Assembly: GCA_024244705.1 (NCBI GenBank)
Contig: JAAEOK010000115.1
Location: forward strand, 1-63,198
DNA from: Alphaproteobacteria bacterium
GTDB lineage: Bacteria; Pseudomonadota; Alphaproteobacteria; JAAEOK01
DNA length: 63,198 bases
Direction: 5' to 3'
Under the pieces are notes generated by a model that made no database searches, was not told the origin of the DNA, and worked only from the letters and a program-made list of their open reading frames with translations. The position numbers were made by a program, and so were the translations under genes. This document shows positions 53,315-62,676 of this stretch, in pieces. Position 1 is the first letter of the stretch. The number at the start of each line of letters is the position of its first letter.

Positions 53315-54247
53315 CTAATGAAACAGACTGGAGACCGATGTTTCTTCGCTGATACGGCGCATCGCCTCACCCAATAGCGGGGCAATCGTCAGCTGCCGCA
53401 CGTTATCCGACACCCGCACCGCCTCCGTCGCGGTGATGCTGTCGGTGGTTACCATATACGCGAGCGGCGATGAGGCGATACGGCCGACGGCGCCCCCGGA
53501 TAGGACGCCGTGGGTGACATAGGCGCCGACGCTCTCCGCGCCGTCCGCGATCAGCGCCGTCGCCGCGTTGCACAGCGTACCCGCCGAATCGACGATGTCA
53601 TCGACCAAGATGCAGCGCCGTCCGCGGATCTCGCCGATAACATTCATCACCTCGGAATCGCCCGCGCGTTCGCGGCGCTTATCGATGATCGCGAGTTCCG
53701 CGTCAAGTCGTTTCGCGATGGTGCGAGCCCGGATCACGCCGCCGACATCCGGCGAAACTATAACAATATTGTCGTGTCCGAACTGCTCTTCGATGTCATT
53801 GGTGAAAACCGGCTCGGCGGTCAGGTTGTCGAGAGGGATGTCGAAGAAGCCCTGGATCTGTCCGGCATGCAGATCGAGGGTCAGGACCCGGTTGGCGCCC
53901 GCCGTGGTTATCAGGTTGGCGACCAGTTTGGCCGATATCGGCGTTCTGGGTCCGGTCTTGCGGTCCTGGCGGGCATAGCCGAAATAGGGCAGGACGGTCG
54001 TGATGCGGCGGGCCGAAGCGCGCCGCAGCGCGTCGACCAGAACCAGCAATTCCATCAGGTTGTCGTTGGCCGGGAAGGACGTCGATTGGATGACGAAAAC
54101 ATCCTCGCCGCGAATGTTCTCCAAAATCTCGACGAAGATTTCCATGTCGGAAAATCGCCGGATGGTCGCCTCGGTCAGTGGCAGGTTCAAATAGGCGGAA
54201 ATTGCCTCGGCGAGAGGCCGATTGCTATTGCCTGCGATCAATTTCAT
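53315..54247 (-). CDS. prs: Ribose-phosphate pyrophosphokinase
   Basis: Makes PRPP from ribose-5-phosphate and ATP, the entry to nucleotide, histidine and tryptophan synthesis. 310 residues: [20 protein letters not shown], the flexible loop [18 protein letters not shown], the metal/ATP site [17 protein letters not shown], and the PRPP-binding [18 protein letters not shown] 54247 follows GGGGGAAAGCC. It is followed by rplY, with 101 bases between, and preceded by a lipoprotein gene. Class I enzyme, hexameric, cytoplasmic. Confidence 0.97.
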   Translation of the reverse strand: MKLIAGNSNRPLAEAISAYLNLPLTEATIRRFSDMEIFVEILENIRGEDVFVIQSTSFPANDNLMELLVLVDALRRASARRITTVLPYFGYARQDRKTGPRTPISAKLVANLITTAGANRVLTLDLHAGQIQGFFDIPLDNLTAEPVFTNDIEEQFGHDNIVIVSPDVGGVIRARTIAKRLDAELAIIDKRRERAGDSEVMNVIGEIRGRRCILVDDIVDSAGTLCNAATALIADGAESVGAYVTHGVLSGGAVGRIASSPLAYMVTTDSITATEAVRVSDNVRQLTIAPLLGEAMRRISEETSVSSLFH

Positions 54248-54375
54248 GGCTTTCCCCCGAGCGCCAGTCCGCCGGCAATCGAATTCTGCGAACCCCCTGA
54301 GCGGGCGCAAAATCTATCAGCCTCGTCACGGACTGTAAACTTCGAACCCGGCCGCCCCGGCGGCCATTGGATCGG

Positions 54376-55272
54376 CTATTCGGCGGCCCCGTCCGCGGCG
54401 TCGGCGTTGGCCAGGAGCAGCGCGTGGACGCCCTGTACGGCACCCTCGGCGATAAAGAACGCGGCATCCCCCCACGCACCGTCGAGCGTGCCCTTGGGGA
54501 TGACGTTTTCTTGCGTGATGACGCCGATCTCTTGGCCGCCCGGATCCACGACCTGCCAATTGAGGGCGATCCGCTCCATGTTTTCCGGCTCCGGCGCGGC
54601 GATATAGTGGCCCGTCACCGTGAAACCACCCTCGGTGGTCTTGGTGACCTCGTAGCCGTTCTTGGTGAACAAATACGTCACCAACGGCGGCAGAACCTTG
54701 GCCCCGTCGCCGGGCGCGTTCGTGAGGCCCGCGAAATGGACCTTGGTTCGTTCGCCCAGCAGCGCTTGCTCGCCCATATCGACCTGGATCAATCCGGCCA
54801 CCTCGGGGACAATGCGATTGGCTAGACCGTTCATGGCCGAAGGCTCCGCCGTCGCCCACGACCCCGGCGGCACGACCCCGGCGGCGACGCCGCTCCCGAT
54901 CAGCGTTCCGCCATGCTCATAGAGGTCCCAGGTGATCTCGACATCGACGCCGTCGGCGTCGGCCGCCGTGGCGTGGCCGCGGGTCTCCAGAATCTGGCTG
55001 TCCTGATTGCCCGCCCCTTCGCCGCTGCCGGCCGGCACGTTGGCCGCTTGAAGGGCGGCGACCAGCGCTTCGGTCAGTGCCGCCGACTGCGAGGAGTCGA
55101 TACCTTCGACCCGACCGACGACGATGCCGGCGCGGTCGGGCAGATAGAGCATCGCCGCGTCCTTCTCCGGCTCCGGCCGCAACACCCAAAATGGATTCTG
55201 CTTCTTGTCGCAGGCGCTCAACAGTGCCGCCGTCATAGATATCGCGACCAGCACGAGGATTAGAGCGCGCAT
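54376..55272 (-). CDS. Lipoprotein of unknown function
   Basis: A 298-residue lipoprotein with lipobox LSAC at about residues 18-21 after a hydrophobic leader. The mature protein alternates strands and helices: LYLPDRAGIVVGRVEG, SAALTEALVAALQAANVPAG, VDVEITWDLYEHGGTLIGSG, then repeats a similar pattern with TKVHFAGLTNAPGDGAKVLPPL and RIALNWQVVDPGGQEIG. This suggests two related halves. I do not recognise the family beyond envelope proteins with the same operon place next to prs in alphaproteobacteria. It lies 60 bases after the M24 gene on the same strand. A GGCCGCC/GGCGGCC hairpin at 54350-54365 follows the stop but lacks a T-run. Confidence 0.72.
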   Translation of the reverse strand: MRALILVLVAISMTAALLSACDKKQNPFWVLRPEPEKDAAMLYLPDRAGIVVGRVEGIDSSQSAALTEALVAALQAANVPAGSGEGAGNQDSQILETRGHATAADADGVDVEITWDLYEHGGTLIGSGVAAGVVPPGSWATAEPSAMNGLANRIVPEVAGLIQVDMGEQALLGERTKVHFAGLTNAPGDGAKVLPPLVTYLFTKNGYEVTKTTEGGFTVTGHYIAAPEPENMERIALNWQVVDPGGQEIGVITQENVIPKGTLDGAWGDAAFFIAEGAVQGVHALLLANADAADGAAE

Positions 55273-55332
55273 GTCGCCAGGACCCCGAGCAGGCAGAACA
55301 GCAGAAAGAACAACAGGTGAGGCATGACCGGC

Positions 55333-56487
55333 TCAGTTGACGACGAAATCGAGCGCGGACCGAGACAGGCGCTCGTTGCCCGCCGCCGTGACCTCGACCG
55401 TTTCGCCAATGCTCATCGCCAATCCCGCCGGACTATCGAAAATGATGATGTGAATGAAAAACACCATCCCCGGCTCGGCGACCACCGGGTTGCCGTGATA
55501 GAACATCGGCCAGTCCATCCAGTTGGGGGCGAAGGTCGTACCCATGCTGTAGCCGCAGGCGTTCATCCGGTGTTCTTGCATGCCGGCGCCGTCGATGATT
55601 GCGGCATGGGCGTCGAAGACCTCGCCAATCGGTCGCCCCGGTCTCAGGGCGGCGCGGGCCGCGGCCAGGGATCCGGCGGCGACCTCGTACATCTCGCGCT
55701 GGCGCGCCGGTGGCTCGCCGATCCGCACGGTGCGCATGAGACAGGCATGGTAGTGCCGATAAACGCCGGCGAATTCCAACGTCAACTGGTCCTCGGAATC
55801 GAGGTGCCTGCGGCCGCTGAAATAGCGGCAGAGCAGGGAATCGTTGCCCGAGCCGATGATGAATTCGTTGCCGGGTTCATCACCGCCGCCGCGATAGATG
55901 GCGCCGTGCATGGCGGCCAGGATGTCGCCCTCGAAGGCGCCGGCGACCGCCAGTCGGTTGGCTTCGTCGAGCGCATCGTCGGCCAGCGCCGCTGCCCGGC
56001 GGACGTATTCGATCTCGCTCTCGCTTTTGACCAGGCGTAGCCGGCTGACCAGGTCGGAGCCGTCGACGAGTGTGCAGAAACCATCGAGCGCCGCGTTCAG
56101 CCGCAGCGCGTTGCGCCCGGTCAGGCCATAGGCTTCGTACTCGACGCCGAGCCGTTCACCGGCGCAGCCATGAGAATCGAGCATCGCCCGCAGGTCGTCG
56201 GCCGGTGTCGCGCCCTCGCGATCGACCCAGATCCGGATATCCTCGATGACCGACGTATGTTGGGCTTGGCGCAAATCCGGGGCGCGGGTCAGCAACGTCA
56301 TGGTCCCGTCGGCACCGAGATAGAGGCACTGAAAATAGACGTATCCGAAGGTGTCGTAGCCGGTCAGGTAGTACATGCTTTCCTGACGGAACATGAGCAA
56401 TCCGTCGAGCCCGGCCTCGGCCATGGCCGCGCAGGCGCGGCGCTGACGCTCGGCGAATTCCGCCGCTGTGAAATGTAGAGCCATCAA
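55333..56487 (-). CDS. M24-family peptidase/creatinase-like protein
   Basis: A 384-residue pita-bread-fold protein with an N-terminal creatinase domain (about 1-135, GLDGLLMFRQESMYYLTGYDTFG) and a C-terminal M24 domain. Ordinary Xaa-Pro peptidases bind two metals through D, D, H, E, E; here the first Asp site reads LTLEFAGVYRHYHACLM and the last Glu region reads MSIGETVEVT. So several metal ligands look replaced, as in creatinase and ectoine hydrolase DoeA, which need no metal. It could be such a C-N hydrolase rather than a peptidase. ATG 56487 overlaps the TGA of pgeF by ATGA. Confidence 0.85.
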   Translation of the reverse strand: MMALHFTAAEFAERQRRACAAMAEAGLDGLLMFRQESMYYLTGYDTFGYVYFQCLYLGADGTMTLLTRAPDLRQAQHTSVIEDIRIWVDREGATPADDLRAMLDSHGCAGERLGVEYEAYGLTGRNALRLNAALDGFCTLVDGSDLVSRLRLVKSESEIEYVRRAAALADDALDEANRLAVAGAFEGDILAAMHGAIYRGGGDEPGNEFIIGSGNDSLLCRYFSGRRHLDSEDQLTLEFAGVYRHYHACLMRTVRIGEPPARQREMYEVAAGSLAAARAALRPGRPIGEVFDAHAAIIDGAGMQEHRMNACGYSMGTTFAPNWMDWPMFYHGNPVVAEPGMVFFIHIIIFDSPAGLAMSIGETVEVTAAGNERLSRSALDFVVN

Positions 56488-57269
56488 TCCCTCAACATTA
56501 TGAGTGACAAATTGCGGCCGTAATCACCACCGCCGTCGTGGCAGGTTCGCCGATAACTGAAAAATTCACCCGCTTCGGCACAGGTGTCGCGCGCTACCAC
56601 CGATACCCGGGCGAGGTCGAGACGTTGCAATCGATACTCCACATAGCCCGGAAGGTCGAACAGGTAATGGCCGGCGCGCGCCGCCGGTCGGAAGAACCGG
56701 CTATTGGCGGCGTCTTGATCGAGGAACGGCCTTGGGAACTCCGAGCCGACCTCATAGGATTGGGGGCCGATACAGGGTCCGACCGCGGCACCGATGCGCT
56801 CCCGCCGGGCGCCACGGGCAATCATCGCGTCGATTGTCGCCTCGACGATGCCGTCGACCGCGCCCCGCCACCCGGCATGGGCGGCGCCGGCGACGCCGGC
56901 CTCGGCGTCGGCGAACAGGACCGGCGCGCAATCGGCGGTCAGGATGCCGATCGGCAGGCCACGCCGGACCGTCACCATGCCGTCGGCGCGGGGACCCTCG
57001 CCGGGTTCCCAGGCGCCCTCGACCTCGACCACGCGATTGCTGTGGATCTGGTAAGCGGTCGCGGCTTCGCAGTCATCTTGGCCAAGCGCGCGTATGGCGC
57101 GGCCACGGTTCTCGCGTACCGCTCCGCGGTCGTCGTTCGATCCATAGCCGCAATTGAGCGAATCATAGATGCCTTCGCTGACGCCGCCGCGACGCGGGAA
57201 GAATCCATGGACGACGCCATCCATTTCCGATAATGCGGGCGCAACCAACGGCTCCGGCGCTTCGCTCAT
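56484..57269 (-). CDS. pgeF: Peptidoglycan editing factor PgeF (laccase-domain protein)
   Basis: A 261-residue cytoplasmic protein of the YfiH/multicopper polyphenol-oxidase-like family; PgeF keeps serine out of the place of L-alanine in UDP-MurNAc peptides. Family motifs are HGFFPRRGGVSEGIYDSLN, the nucleotide-site region LTADCAPVLFAD, AAHAGWRGAVDGIVE with a zinc or catalytic His, and IGPCIGPQSYEVG with Cys. ATG 57269 overlaps the stop of midA. The order lgt-midA-pgeF is typical of alphaproteobacteria, and Lgt and PgeF both act for the envelope. Confidence 0.95.
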   Translation of the reverse strand: MSEAPEPLVAPALSEMDGVVHGFFPRRGGVSEGIYDSLNCGYGSNDDRGAVRENRGRAIRALGQDDCEAATAYQIHSNRVVEVEGAWEPGEGPRADGMVTVRRGLPIGILTADCAPVLFADAEAGVAGAAHAGWRGAVDGIVEATIDAMIARGARRERIGAAVGPCIGPQSYEVGSEFPRPFLDQDAANSRFFRPAARAGHYLFDLPGYVEYRLQRLDLARVSVVARDTCAEAGEFFSYRRTCHDGGGDYGRNLSLIMLRD

Positions 57270-58360
57270 AGTACCTCCTCGAACCCGGCGGGGGCGGATG
57301 CATTCGCCCCCGTGACCGCCAAGACTTTGAACAGGGTGCCCATTTCTCCGGCGTGAATCAATCGGTGGAGCGCGGCGTCGACGGCGGCGGCCTGGTCGGC
57401 TGTCGTCGCCGTGGATTTGAGCCGGTCGGCACGCACCTGGAGGCCGAGACGCAGCAAGAACAGACCCTGCGCGATCGGGCCCCAGGGCCTGGCGCCGGCC
57501 TCGCTCGCGGCCCGGCGCAGCGTGCCGAACGCGACATGGCTGGAGAGGTCCGCGGTGCCCGGCGCGTCGAGCGGATCGTGGTAGGCGTGCCGCCGTACCG
57601 CTTGCAGCGTATCGCCCGCCGCCATGTCGCCGTCATGGCCGTAATCGATGAACAAGGCCGCGCCGCCATGACGCCGGCACCGCTGGGCGACCGCGGTCAC
57701 GATTTCGGTCCGCGCCGGACCGATCTCGTAGATATCGCCGACTGCCGCCGTGTGGATGGCTTCGGCCAATGGGGCGAGCGCCGGCGACGGCGTGGCGTCG
57801 GTCCAGGCCAAGCGGTCCGCCACTTGGTCGAGGCCGACCGCCCGCTCCCGCCAGCCCGCCGCCGTGCGCACCATCTGGTGGACCGGCAAGGCATCGAGGA
57901 ATTCGTTGGCGATCAGCACCAGGGGGCCGGCCGGCACGGTGCCCAGTTCGTCGTGCCAGGCCGGATCGAATTCGCCAAGCCGTTCCCGCTGGCTGGCCCG
58001 CAGCGCCTGGTTGATCTCGACCAGGTGGAGCTCGGCCGCATGCAGAAAATCCGGCGACAAACGGGCGGCGCGCAGGGCATCGGCCATCAGCGTGCCGCGG
58101 CCGGGGCCCAACTCGATCAATCGAAACGGCGCCGGCCGGCCCATCTGCTGCCAGGTGTCGACCGCCCACAGGCCGAGGAGTTCGCCGAACATCTGGCTGA
58201 TCTCGGGCGCGGTCACGAAATCGCCGCCGGCGCCCAGCGGGTCGCGATCGCGGTAGTAGCCATCGGCGTCGGCGGAGAGAATCTCGGCCATGAAGCGGGC
58301 GATGCTGACCGCGCCTTCGGCGGCGATCATGCGTCGCACCCTGGTCTCGATAGGGGTCAC
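57266..58360 (-). CDS. MidA/NDUFAF7-type SAM-dependent methyltransferase
   Basis: A 364-residue protein related to the mitochondrial NDUFAF7, which methylates an arginine of a complex I subunit. SAM motif I is RLIELGPGRGTLMADALR, then LHLVEINQALRASQRERL, LVLIANEFLDALPVHQ and LFIDYGHDGD; these are the family hallmarks. I start it at GTG 58360, whose GTGA overlaps the lgt stop, since the upstream frame runs through lgt. The likely target in bacteria is NADH dehydrogenase, by analogy with mitochondria, but no nuo genes are in the window. Confidence 0.92.
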   Translation of the reverse strand: MTPIETRVRRMIAAEGAVSIARFMAEILSADADGYYRDRDPLGAGGDFVTAPEISQMFGELLGLWAVDTWQQMGRPAPFRLIELGPGRGTLMADALRAARLSPDFLHAAELHLVEINQALRASQRERLGEFDPAWHDELGTVPAGPLVLIANEFLDALPVHQMVRTAAGWRERAVGLDQVADRLAWTDATPSPALAPLAEAIHTAAVGDIYEIGPARTEIVTAVAQRCRRHGGAALFIDYGHDGDMAAGDTLQAVRRHAYHDPLDAPGTADLSSHVAFGTLRRAASEAGARPWGPIAQGLFLLRLGLQVRADRLKSTATTADQAAAVDAALHRLIHAGEMGTLFKVLAVTGANASAPAGFEEVL

Positions 58361-59154
58361 ACGCGGCGCAGGCTCCACAGCATCATCGCTCCGCCGATCA
58401 GGACCATCGGCAGCGATAGCCATTGGCCCATGCTGAGGCCGAGCGCCAGCGTGCCGAGATGGGCATCGGGTTCGCGGAAGAATTCGACGACGAAGCGGGA
58501 GACGCCATAACCGGCGACAAACACGCCGCTGACGAAACCGGAGCGCTCGCGGAGCCGGGTCGTCATTTCGATCGCGAACATGATGAGGAACAACAATAAC
58601 CCCTCGAGTGCCGCCTCGTAGAGTTGGCTGGGGTGACGCGGGATAGCGCCGCCGGCGGGAAAGATGATCGCCCACGATACGTCGCTCGCACGCCCGAACA
58701 GCTCGCCATTGACGAAGTTGGCGATGCGCCCGAAGAACAGGCCGATCGGCACCGCCATGCAAACCAGGTCGCCGAATGTGGTGAAGCGAACGTGAAGTTT
58801 GCGCGAATAGAGATAGATCGCGAGCACCACGCCGAGCAGGCCGCCGTGGAACGACATCCCGCCCTGCCACAGATAGAGGATTTCGACCGGATGCTGGAGG
58901 TAGTAGCCAGCGTTGTAGAAGACGACATAGCCGAGGCGCCCGCCGAGGACGATACCGAGCGTCGCCCAAATCAGGAAATCGTCGACCTGGACCTTGGTCG
59001 TGAATTTCGGCGAGCGGGTCGCCAGCCAGCGCATGTAGAGCCAGCCGAGAACGATCCCGGAGATATAGGCGAGGGCGTACCAGCGGATCGCCACCGGCCC
59101 GAGCCGGACCGCGATCGGATCGATGTCGGGAAAGTTCAGGACCAGGGGAAGCAC
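58357..59154 (-). CDS. lgt: Prolipoprotein diacylglyceryl transferase
   Basis: Transfers diacylglycerol from phosphatidylglycerol to the lipobox Cys of prolipoproteins in the inner membrane. 265 residues with about seven helices; the substrate motif WYALAYISGIVLGW at the start, the catalytic His in MSFHGGLLG, and the Lgt signature GRIANFVNGELFGR. I choose GTG 59154 because the product then begins LPLVLNFPDIDP as in other alphaproteobacteria; the earlier frame overlaps hldD. This enzyme serves lipoproteins such as those at 48570 and 54376. Its stop overlaps the midA start. Confidence 0.96.
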   Translation of the reverse strand: MLPLVLNFPDIDPIAVRLGPVAIRWYALAYISGIVLGWLYMRWLATRSPKFTTKVQVDDFLIWATLGIVLGGRLGYVVFYNAGYYLQHPVEILYLWQGGMSFHGGLLGVVLAIYLYSRKLHVRFTTFGDLVCMAVPIGLFFGRIANFVNGELFGRASDVSWAIIFPAGGAIPRHPSQLYEAALEGLLLFLIMFAIEMTTRLRERSGFVSGVFVAGYGVSRFVVEFFREPDAHLGTLALGLSMGQWLSLPMVLIGGAMMLWSLRRV

Positions 59155-59170
59155 AGCGGCGGATCCACGC

Positions 59171-60157
59171 TCAGCGATAGGGGTCGTCGGTGTCGAGGCA
59201 ATCGCGGACATAGCGCGCCACACCGTCGGCGAGCGGCGTCGCGGGGCGATCGTAGCCGGCGGCGCGCAGGCGCGCCATTCGCGCCTCGGTGAAATATTGG
59301 TAACGGCCGCGCAGGACTTCCGGCATGTCGACGAAATCGATCTGCGGGTCGCGGCCGAGCGCGGCGAAGACCGCGTTTGCAAGGTCGGCGAAGCTGTGCG
59401 CCGTGCCGGACCCGATGTTGAACAGGCCGCTGACTTCCGGGTGGTCGTAGAGCCACAGCGTCATGTCCGTGCAATCGTCGATCCACACGAAATCCCGCCG
59501 CTGATCGCCGTCCGCGATATCGTCGCGATAGGAGCGGAATAGATGCGTGCATCCGCTGTCGACGATCTGCTCGTAGATTTGCGGCACCATGCTGCGCGCG
59601 TTGCCCTTGTGGTATTCGTTGGGCCCATAGACGTTGAAAAACTTGAGCCCGACCCATTGCGGCGGCCGCGGCGCGTCCGACGCGACCAGGCGCGCAACGC
59701 GCCGATCGGTCAGGTGCTTGCTCCAGGCATAGAGATTGAGCGGCCGTAGGCGTGCCAGCGCCGCCGGCGTGCCGTCATCGTCGAAGCCAAGGTTGCCGTC
59801 GCCGTAGGTCGCGGCCGAAGAGGCATAGATCAAGCGGGTATCGTTCGCCGCGCACCAGTCCCAAAGCGCCGTGGTAAAGCGAAAATTGAGCTCGATCACG
59901 AGGTCGGCGTCGGTTTCCAGCGTGCTCGACCGCGCACCCATGTGAAAGATCGCGTCGACTTCGCCGCCCTGGTCGTCGAGGAAATCGAACAGGTCCTCCG
60001 GCGGAACGATGTCGGCTAGGTCACGCTTGGCGACGTTGCGCCATTTCTCGTCCTGGCCGAGAAAATCGCACAGCACGAGATCGGCCCCGCCGCGGTCTTC
60101 GAGCGCGGCCAACAGATTGGAGCCGATAAAGCCGGCGCCGCCGGTGACGATGATCAT
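59171..60157 (-). CDS. hldD: ADP-L-glycero-D-manno-heptose 6-epimerase
   Basis: Last step of ADP-heptose synthesis for the LPS inner core, an NADP-dependent SDR enzyme. 328 residues with IVTGGAGFIGSNLLAALE, the catalytic SSAATYG (Ser/Thr) and YAWSKHLTD (Tyr, Lys), KFFNVYGPNEYHKGNARSMV and a GSGTAHSFADLANAVF C-terminal part. ATG 60157 is the nearest to the Rossmann strand; a TTG at 60166 is the alternative, and neither has a strong site. First of a long co-directional run; lgt follows 16 bases after its stop. It shows that this cell makes heptose-containing LPS. Confidence 0.95.
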   Translation of the reverse strand: MIIVTGGAGFIGSNLLAALEDRGGADLVLCDFLGQDEKWRNVAKRDLADIVPPEDLFDFLDDQGGEVDAIFHMGARSSTLETDADLVIELNFRFTTALWDWCAANDTRLIYASSAATYGDGNLGFDDDGTPAALARLRPLNLYAWSKHLTDRRVARLVASDAPRPPQWVGLKFFNVYGPNEYHKGNARSMVPQIYEQIVDSGCTHLFRSYRDDIADGDQRRDFVWIDDCTDMTLWLYDHPEVSGLFNIGSGTAHSFADLANAVFAALGRDPQIDFVDMPEVLRGRYQYFTEARMARLRAAGYDRPATPLADGVARYVRDCLDTDDPYR

Positions 60158-60283
60158 GGGAGCCAATTACCGATCGCGATAGGGCGCCTTTATAGGGTTC
60201 ACGACCCGGTGCGGCAAGCGAGGTGGCTTGCGTGAACTACATGCCACCCCATATCTTTAGGCAGACACGAGAGGACCCGAATC

Positions 60284-60592
60284 ATGCAGACACAGAACCG
60301 GTTGCTTGATGACCTGGCGCGGGTCGCCAACGGCGCCATCGGCACGCTGAGTGGCGTCAAGGGCGAGATCGAGGCAATCGTCCGCCAACGCCTGGAGACA
60401 GTGCTCGCCAATATGGACCTGGTAACCCGCGACGAGTTCGATGCCGTCAAGGCGATGGCCGCCAAGGCGCGAGAGGAGCAGGAGGTGCTCACCGCGCGCG
60501 TCGCCGAGCTCGAAACGGCGTTAGCGGCGCGAGCCAAGCCGGCGGCCAAGAAGAAGGCGGCGCCGCGGCGCAAGCCGGCGGCGAAGGGCTGA
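60284..60592 (+). CDS. UbiK/BMFP-like accessory protein
   Basis: A 102-residue coiled-coil protein. Residues 1-80 fit the membrane fusogenic (BMFP/UbiK) family: NRLLDDLARVANGAIGTLSG, LETVLANMDLVTRDEFDAVK and EEQEVLTARVAELE, with an amphipathic N-terminal helix then a trimeric coil. UbiK helps ubiquinone synthesis under oxygen by a lipid-binding role, and this cell's bc1 complex needs ubiquinone. The tail is a Lys/Ala/Pro/Arg-rich stretch with histone-like character. ATG 60284 follows GAGAGGACCCGAATC. Divergent from hldD. Confidence 0.88.
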   Translation: MQTQNRLLDDLARVANGAIGTLSGVKGEIEAIVRQRLETVLANMDLVTRDEFDAVKAMAAKAREEQEVLTARVAELETALAARAKPAAKKKAAPRRKPAAKG

Positions 60593-60704
60593 CGCCCGAC
60601 GTCACGGGTGGCGTACAACGGTGCGTCGACGGCCGCTCGCCCAGCGGCGATGTAGCGCGACTGGAGACGCAGTCTGTACGAGATCGCGGAGGTGCCGCCG
60701 CCAG

Positions 60705-61400
60705 CTACCTCAAAGGCTCGCGCCAGGTGAACGGGTCGGGCCCACGTAAGTTGAACGCGATGTGTTTGGACGAGCGGTTCGACCAATCCCAGTTGCGGCC
60801 GAAAACCCCGGTCACGATATTGCGCAGCGCCCGTCCGACCGTGATGTAGCCGGGGGTCACTTCCGGCCGCGGCGCGTTGTAGATGCGGCAGGTGTCGTTC
60901 TCCGGCACCATGTATTTGCGGAACGGGCCGCCGAGGCCGTCGACAAGCCCGGGCATTTCGACCCGCCATTCCTCATCGCTGTGGCTGACGTTCATCGGCA
61001 CGAAGTCGACGCCGTCAACCTGGATGGTCAGTTCGCGCCAGGCGGCAAAAATGCCGCCAGCCTTGCCGGTGAAGATTGCTTCGAGGGCGTCCCGCTGTTC
61101 CGGGTTGGCGCGGTCGTCGATGAGGAAACCGAATTCGCGGTTCTTCTCCAGCGCGTTGCCCTCGAAATGCACGACCAGGACCGCCGCCAATCCGCCGTCG
61201 AGCGACAGCTCGCCGAAATTGCCTTGACGGATCAGCCAGGTCAGCACGGCCTCGCAATAGCCGTGTGTCGGGTCGGAGCCGAAATTGCAGGGACAGCCGA
61301 CGGCGCAATTGCACAAATCCCACCAGTCGCCGGCAATGCGCCATTCGATGGCCCCGGCGTCTTGATTCTTCGCATTCGGTTCTGTCGCCGTGGCACCCAT
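60705..61400 (-). CDS. DUF1326 domain-containing protein (second copy)
   Basis: A 231-residue cytoplasmic protein. The family motif is CNCAVGCPCNF near residues 30-40 (CxCxxxCPC), followed by GYCEAVLTWLIRQGNFGELSLDG and AVLVVHFEGNAL. ATG 61400 follows GAGGACCATAGAC. Length and layout match DUF1326 proteins that usually start WxxxGDWWDLCNC; the first copy at 7659-8291 lacks this WWD element and is more diverged, so they are from different subgroups. Function unknown; the Cys cluster suggests metal or redox binding. It follows the MFS transporter gene by 28 bases on the same strand. Confidence 0.87.
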   Translation of the reverse strand: MGATATEPNAKNQDAGAIEWRIAGDWWDLCNCAVGCPCNFGSDPTHGYCEAVLTWLIRQGNFGELSLDGGLAAVLVVHFEGNALEKNREFGFLIDDRANPEQRDALEAIFTGKAGGIFAAWRELTIQVDGVDFVPMNVSHSDEEWRVEMPGLVDGLGGPFRKYMVPENDTCRIYNAPRPEVTPGYITVGRALRNIVTGVFGRNWDWSNRSSKHIAFNLRGPDPFTWREPLR

Positions 61401-61428
61401 GTCTATGGTCCTCGTCCCGCACTGGAAC

Positions 61429-62676
61429 TCATGAACCGCCTTGATCGAGCGCCCGTACGTCGCCCTGGCGCCACAGGGTGGCGATAAAGATCAAGGCAAT
61501 CACAAAACTCGCGATGCCGGTTATGAAGGGCAGGCGCGCGTCGATCGTCATCATGGCGCCGCCGGCGAACGAGATTATTCCTGAGCCGAGGGTAAACAAG
61601 GCGATCGAGACGCCCATGACCCAGCCTTGTTCGTCGTCCCCGGCGCTCAGGGAAAAGAGCGCAAGCATCGTCGGATAGGCGAGGGCGAATCCGAAGACGA
61701 TCGGGACGACCAGGAAGTAGGAGAGCAAGGGGATCCCATTGAACACGAAGACGGTGAGCGAAACCGCCATCAGCGCCACGGCAAAAGCCACCAGGGGAAT
61801 CTTACGGAAGCGCGCGCTCAACGGTCCGGCCAGCACGCCGCTGGCAAAGGCCATCACGAGGCCGAAGACGGTCATCAGGATGCTGTTCTGAAAGGTGTCG
61901 AATTGAAAACGCTCGATCGTGTAGTCGTCCAAATAGATGAAAAACGCATTGAGACCGAGTTCGGCGAAAAAGAACACCGCCGAAATCTTGAGGATCGTTG
62001 GGCGCCGACGAACCCGCCACAGGTTGAGAAAAACCTCACTCAGTCCGAAGTCGATCTTGCGCCGCTCCGTCCTCGCATCGTGATAAAAAAACAGTACGAG
62101 CACGAGCGCGAGAAAAACCAGGGCGGTCGCGCATATGAACGGCAGTTCGAGGGTCGCGTAACGCCCCATCACGGCAGAATCGCTCAACAGTCCGGCGATC
62201 AGCGGGCCGGCGACCAACCCCAGTGCCGAGGCCGCCACGACCTTGCCCATATTTCGGGTCCGTTCCTCGTCCGTCCGGCTGATATCCACCAAGGCGGCCT
62301 GCGCGATCGGCTGATTGCCGGCGGTAAATCCCGAGATGGCCCGGCCCAACAGCAACAGGTAGAAGTTCGAAGCCTCGATGGCGATCACGGTCAGGACATA
62401 TCCGACCAGCGCTCCGAGCAGGCAGATTTCTATGCCCCTCTTGCGGCCGATATAGTCCGAGAGTTTCGAAATGTAGGCGGCGCCGAAAAACCAGAAAACA
62501 TAGAAGATTCCGATCAACAATCCGTACAGCAGTTCCCGCGTGCCCTGAGGCGTCCCGGTCGGCAGGAACGTGCTCGACGGATCGATGAGCAATGTGTTGA
62601 CGATGGGAAGAATGAGCCCCTGTCCCATGACATCGACGAAGACGACCAGCAGGAGCGAAAGGCGCAGCATCAGCAT
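61429..62676 (-). CDS. MFS transporter, TCR/Tet-like
   Basis: A 415-residue inner-membrane protein with twelve predicted helices. The loop 2-3 motif of the major facilitator family reads SKLSDYIGRKRGIEICLLGA, and the end of helix 5 and loop have ALGLVAGPLIAGLLSD, which is the antiporter motif C. This fits drug-proton antiporters related to TetA. Substrate unknown. ATG 62676 follows GGGGGATACACA. The DUF1326 gene lies downstream on the same strand and is probably co-transcribed. Confidence 0.9.
   Translation of the reverse strand: MLMLRLSLLLVVFVDVMGQGLILPIVNTLLIDPSSTFLPTGTPQGTRELLYGLLIGIFYVFWFFGAAYISKLSDYIGRKRGIEICLLGALVGYVLTVIAIEASNFYLLLLGRAISGFTAGNQPIAQAALVDISRTDEERTRNMGKVVAASALGLVAGPLIAGLLSDSAVMGRYATLELPFICATALVFLALVLVLFFYHDARTERRKIDFGLSEVFLNLWRVRRRPTILKISAVFFFAELGLNAFFIYLDDYTIERFQFDTFQNSILMTVFGLVMAFASGVLAGPLSARFRKIPLVAFAVALMAVSLTVFVFNGIPLLSYFLVVPIVFGFALAYPTMLALFSLSAGDDEQGWVMGVSIALFTLGSGIISFAGGAMMTIDARLPFITGIASFVIALIFIATLWRQGDVRALDQGGS

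Noticed and set aside
54350-54365. GGCCGCC/GGCGGCC hairpin after the lipoprotein gene considered as a terminator
   Set aside because: It lacks a T-run on the strand that would be transcribed.
55260-55325. 21-codon reverse frame, strongly hydrophobic, overlapping the start of the lipoprotein gene
   Set aside because: It starts with ATG 55325 and reads like a single hydrophobic helix (MPHLLFFLLFCLLGVL), but it overlaps both the M24 gene's downstream gap and the lipoprotein start, has no clear ribosome-binding site and is too short to judge. It could be a leader peptide.
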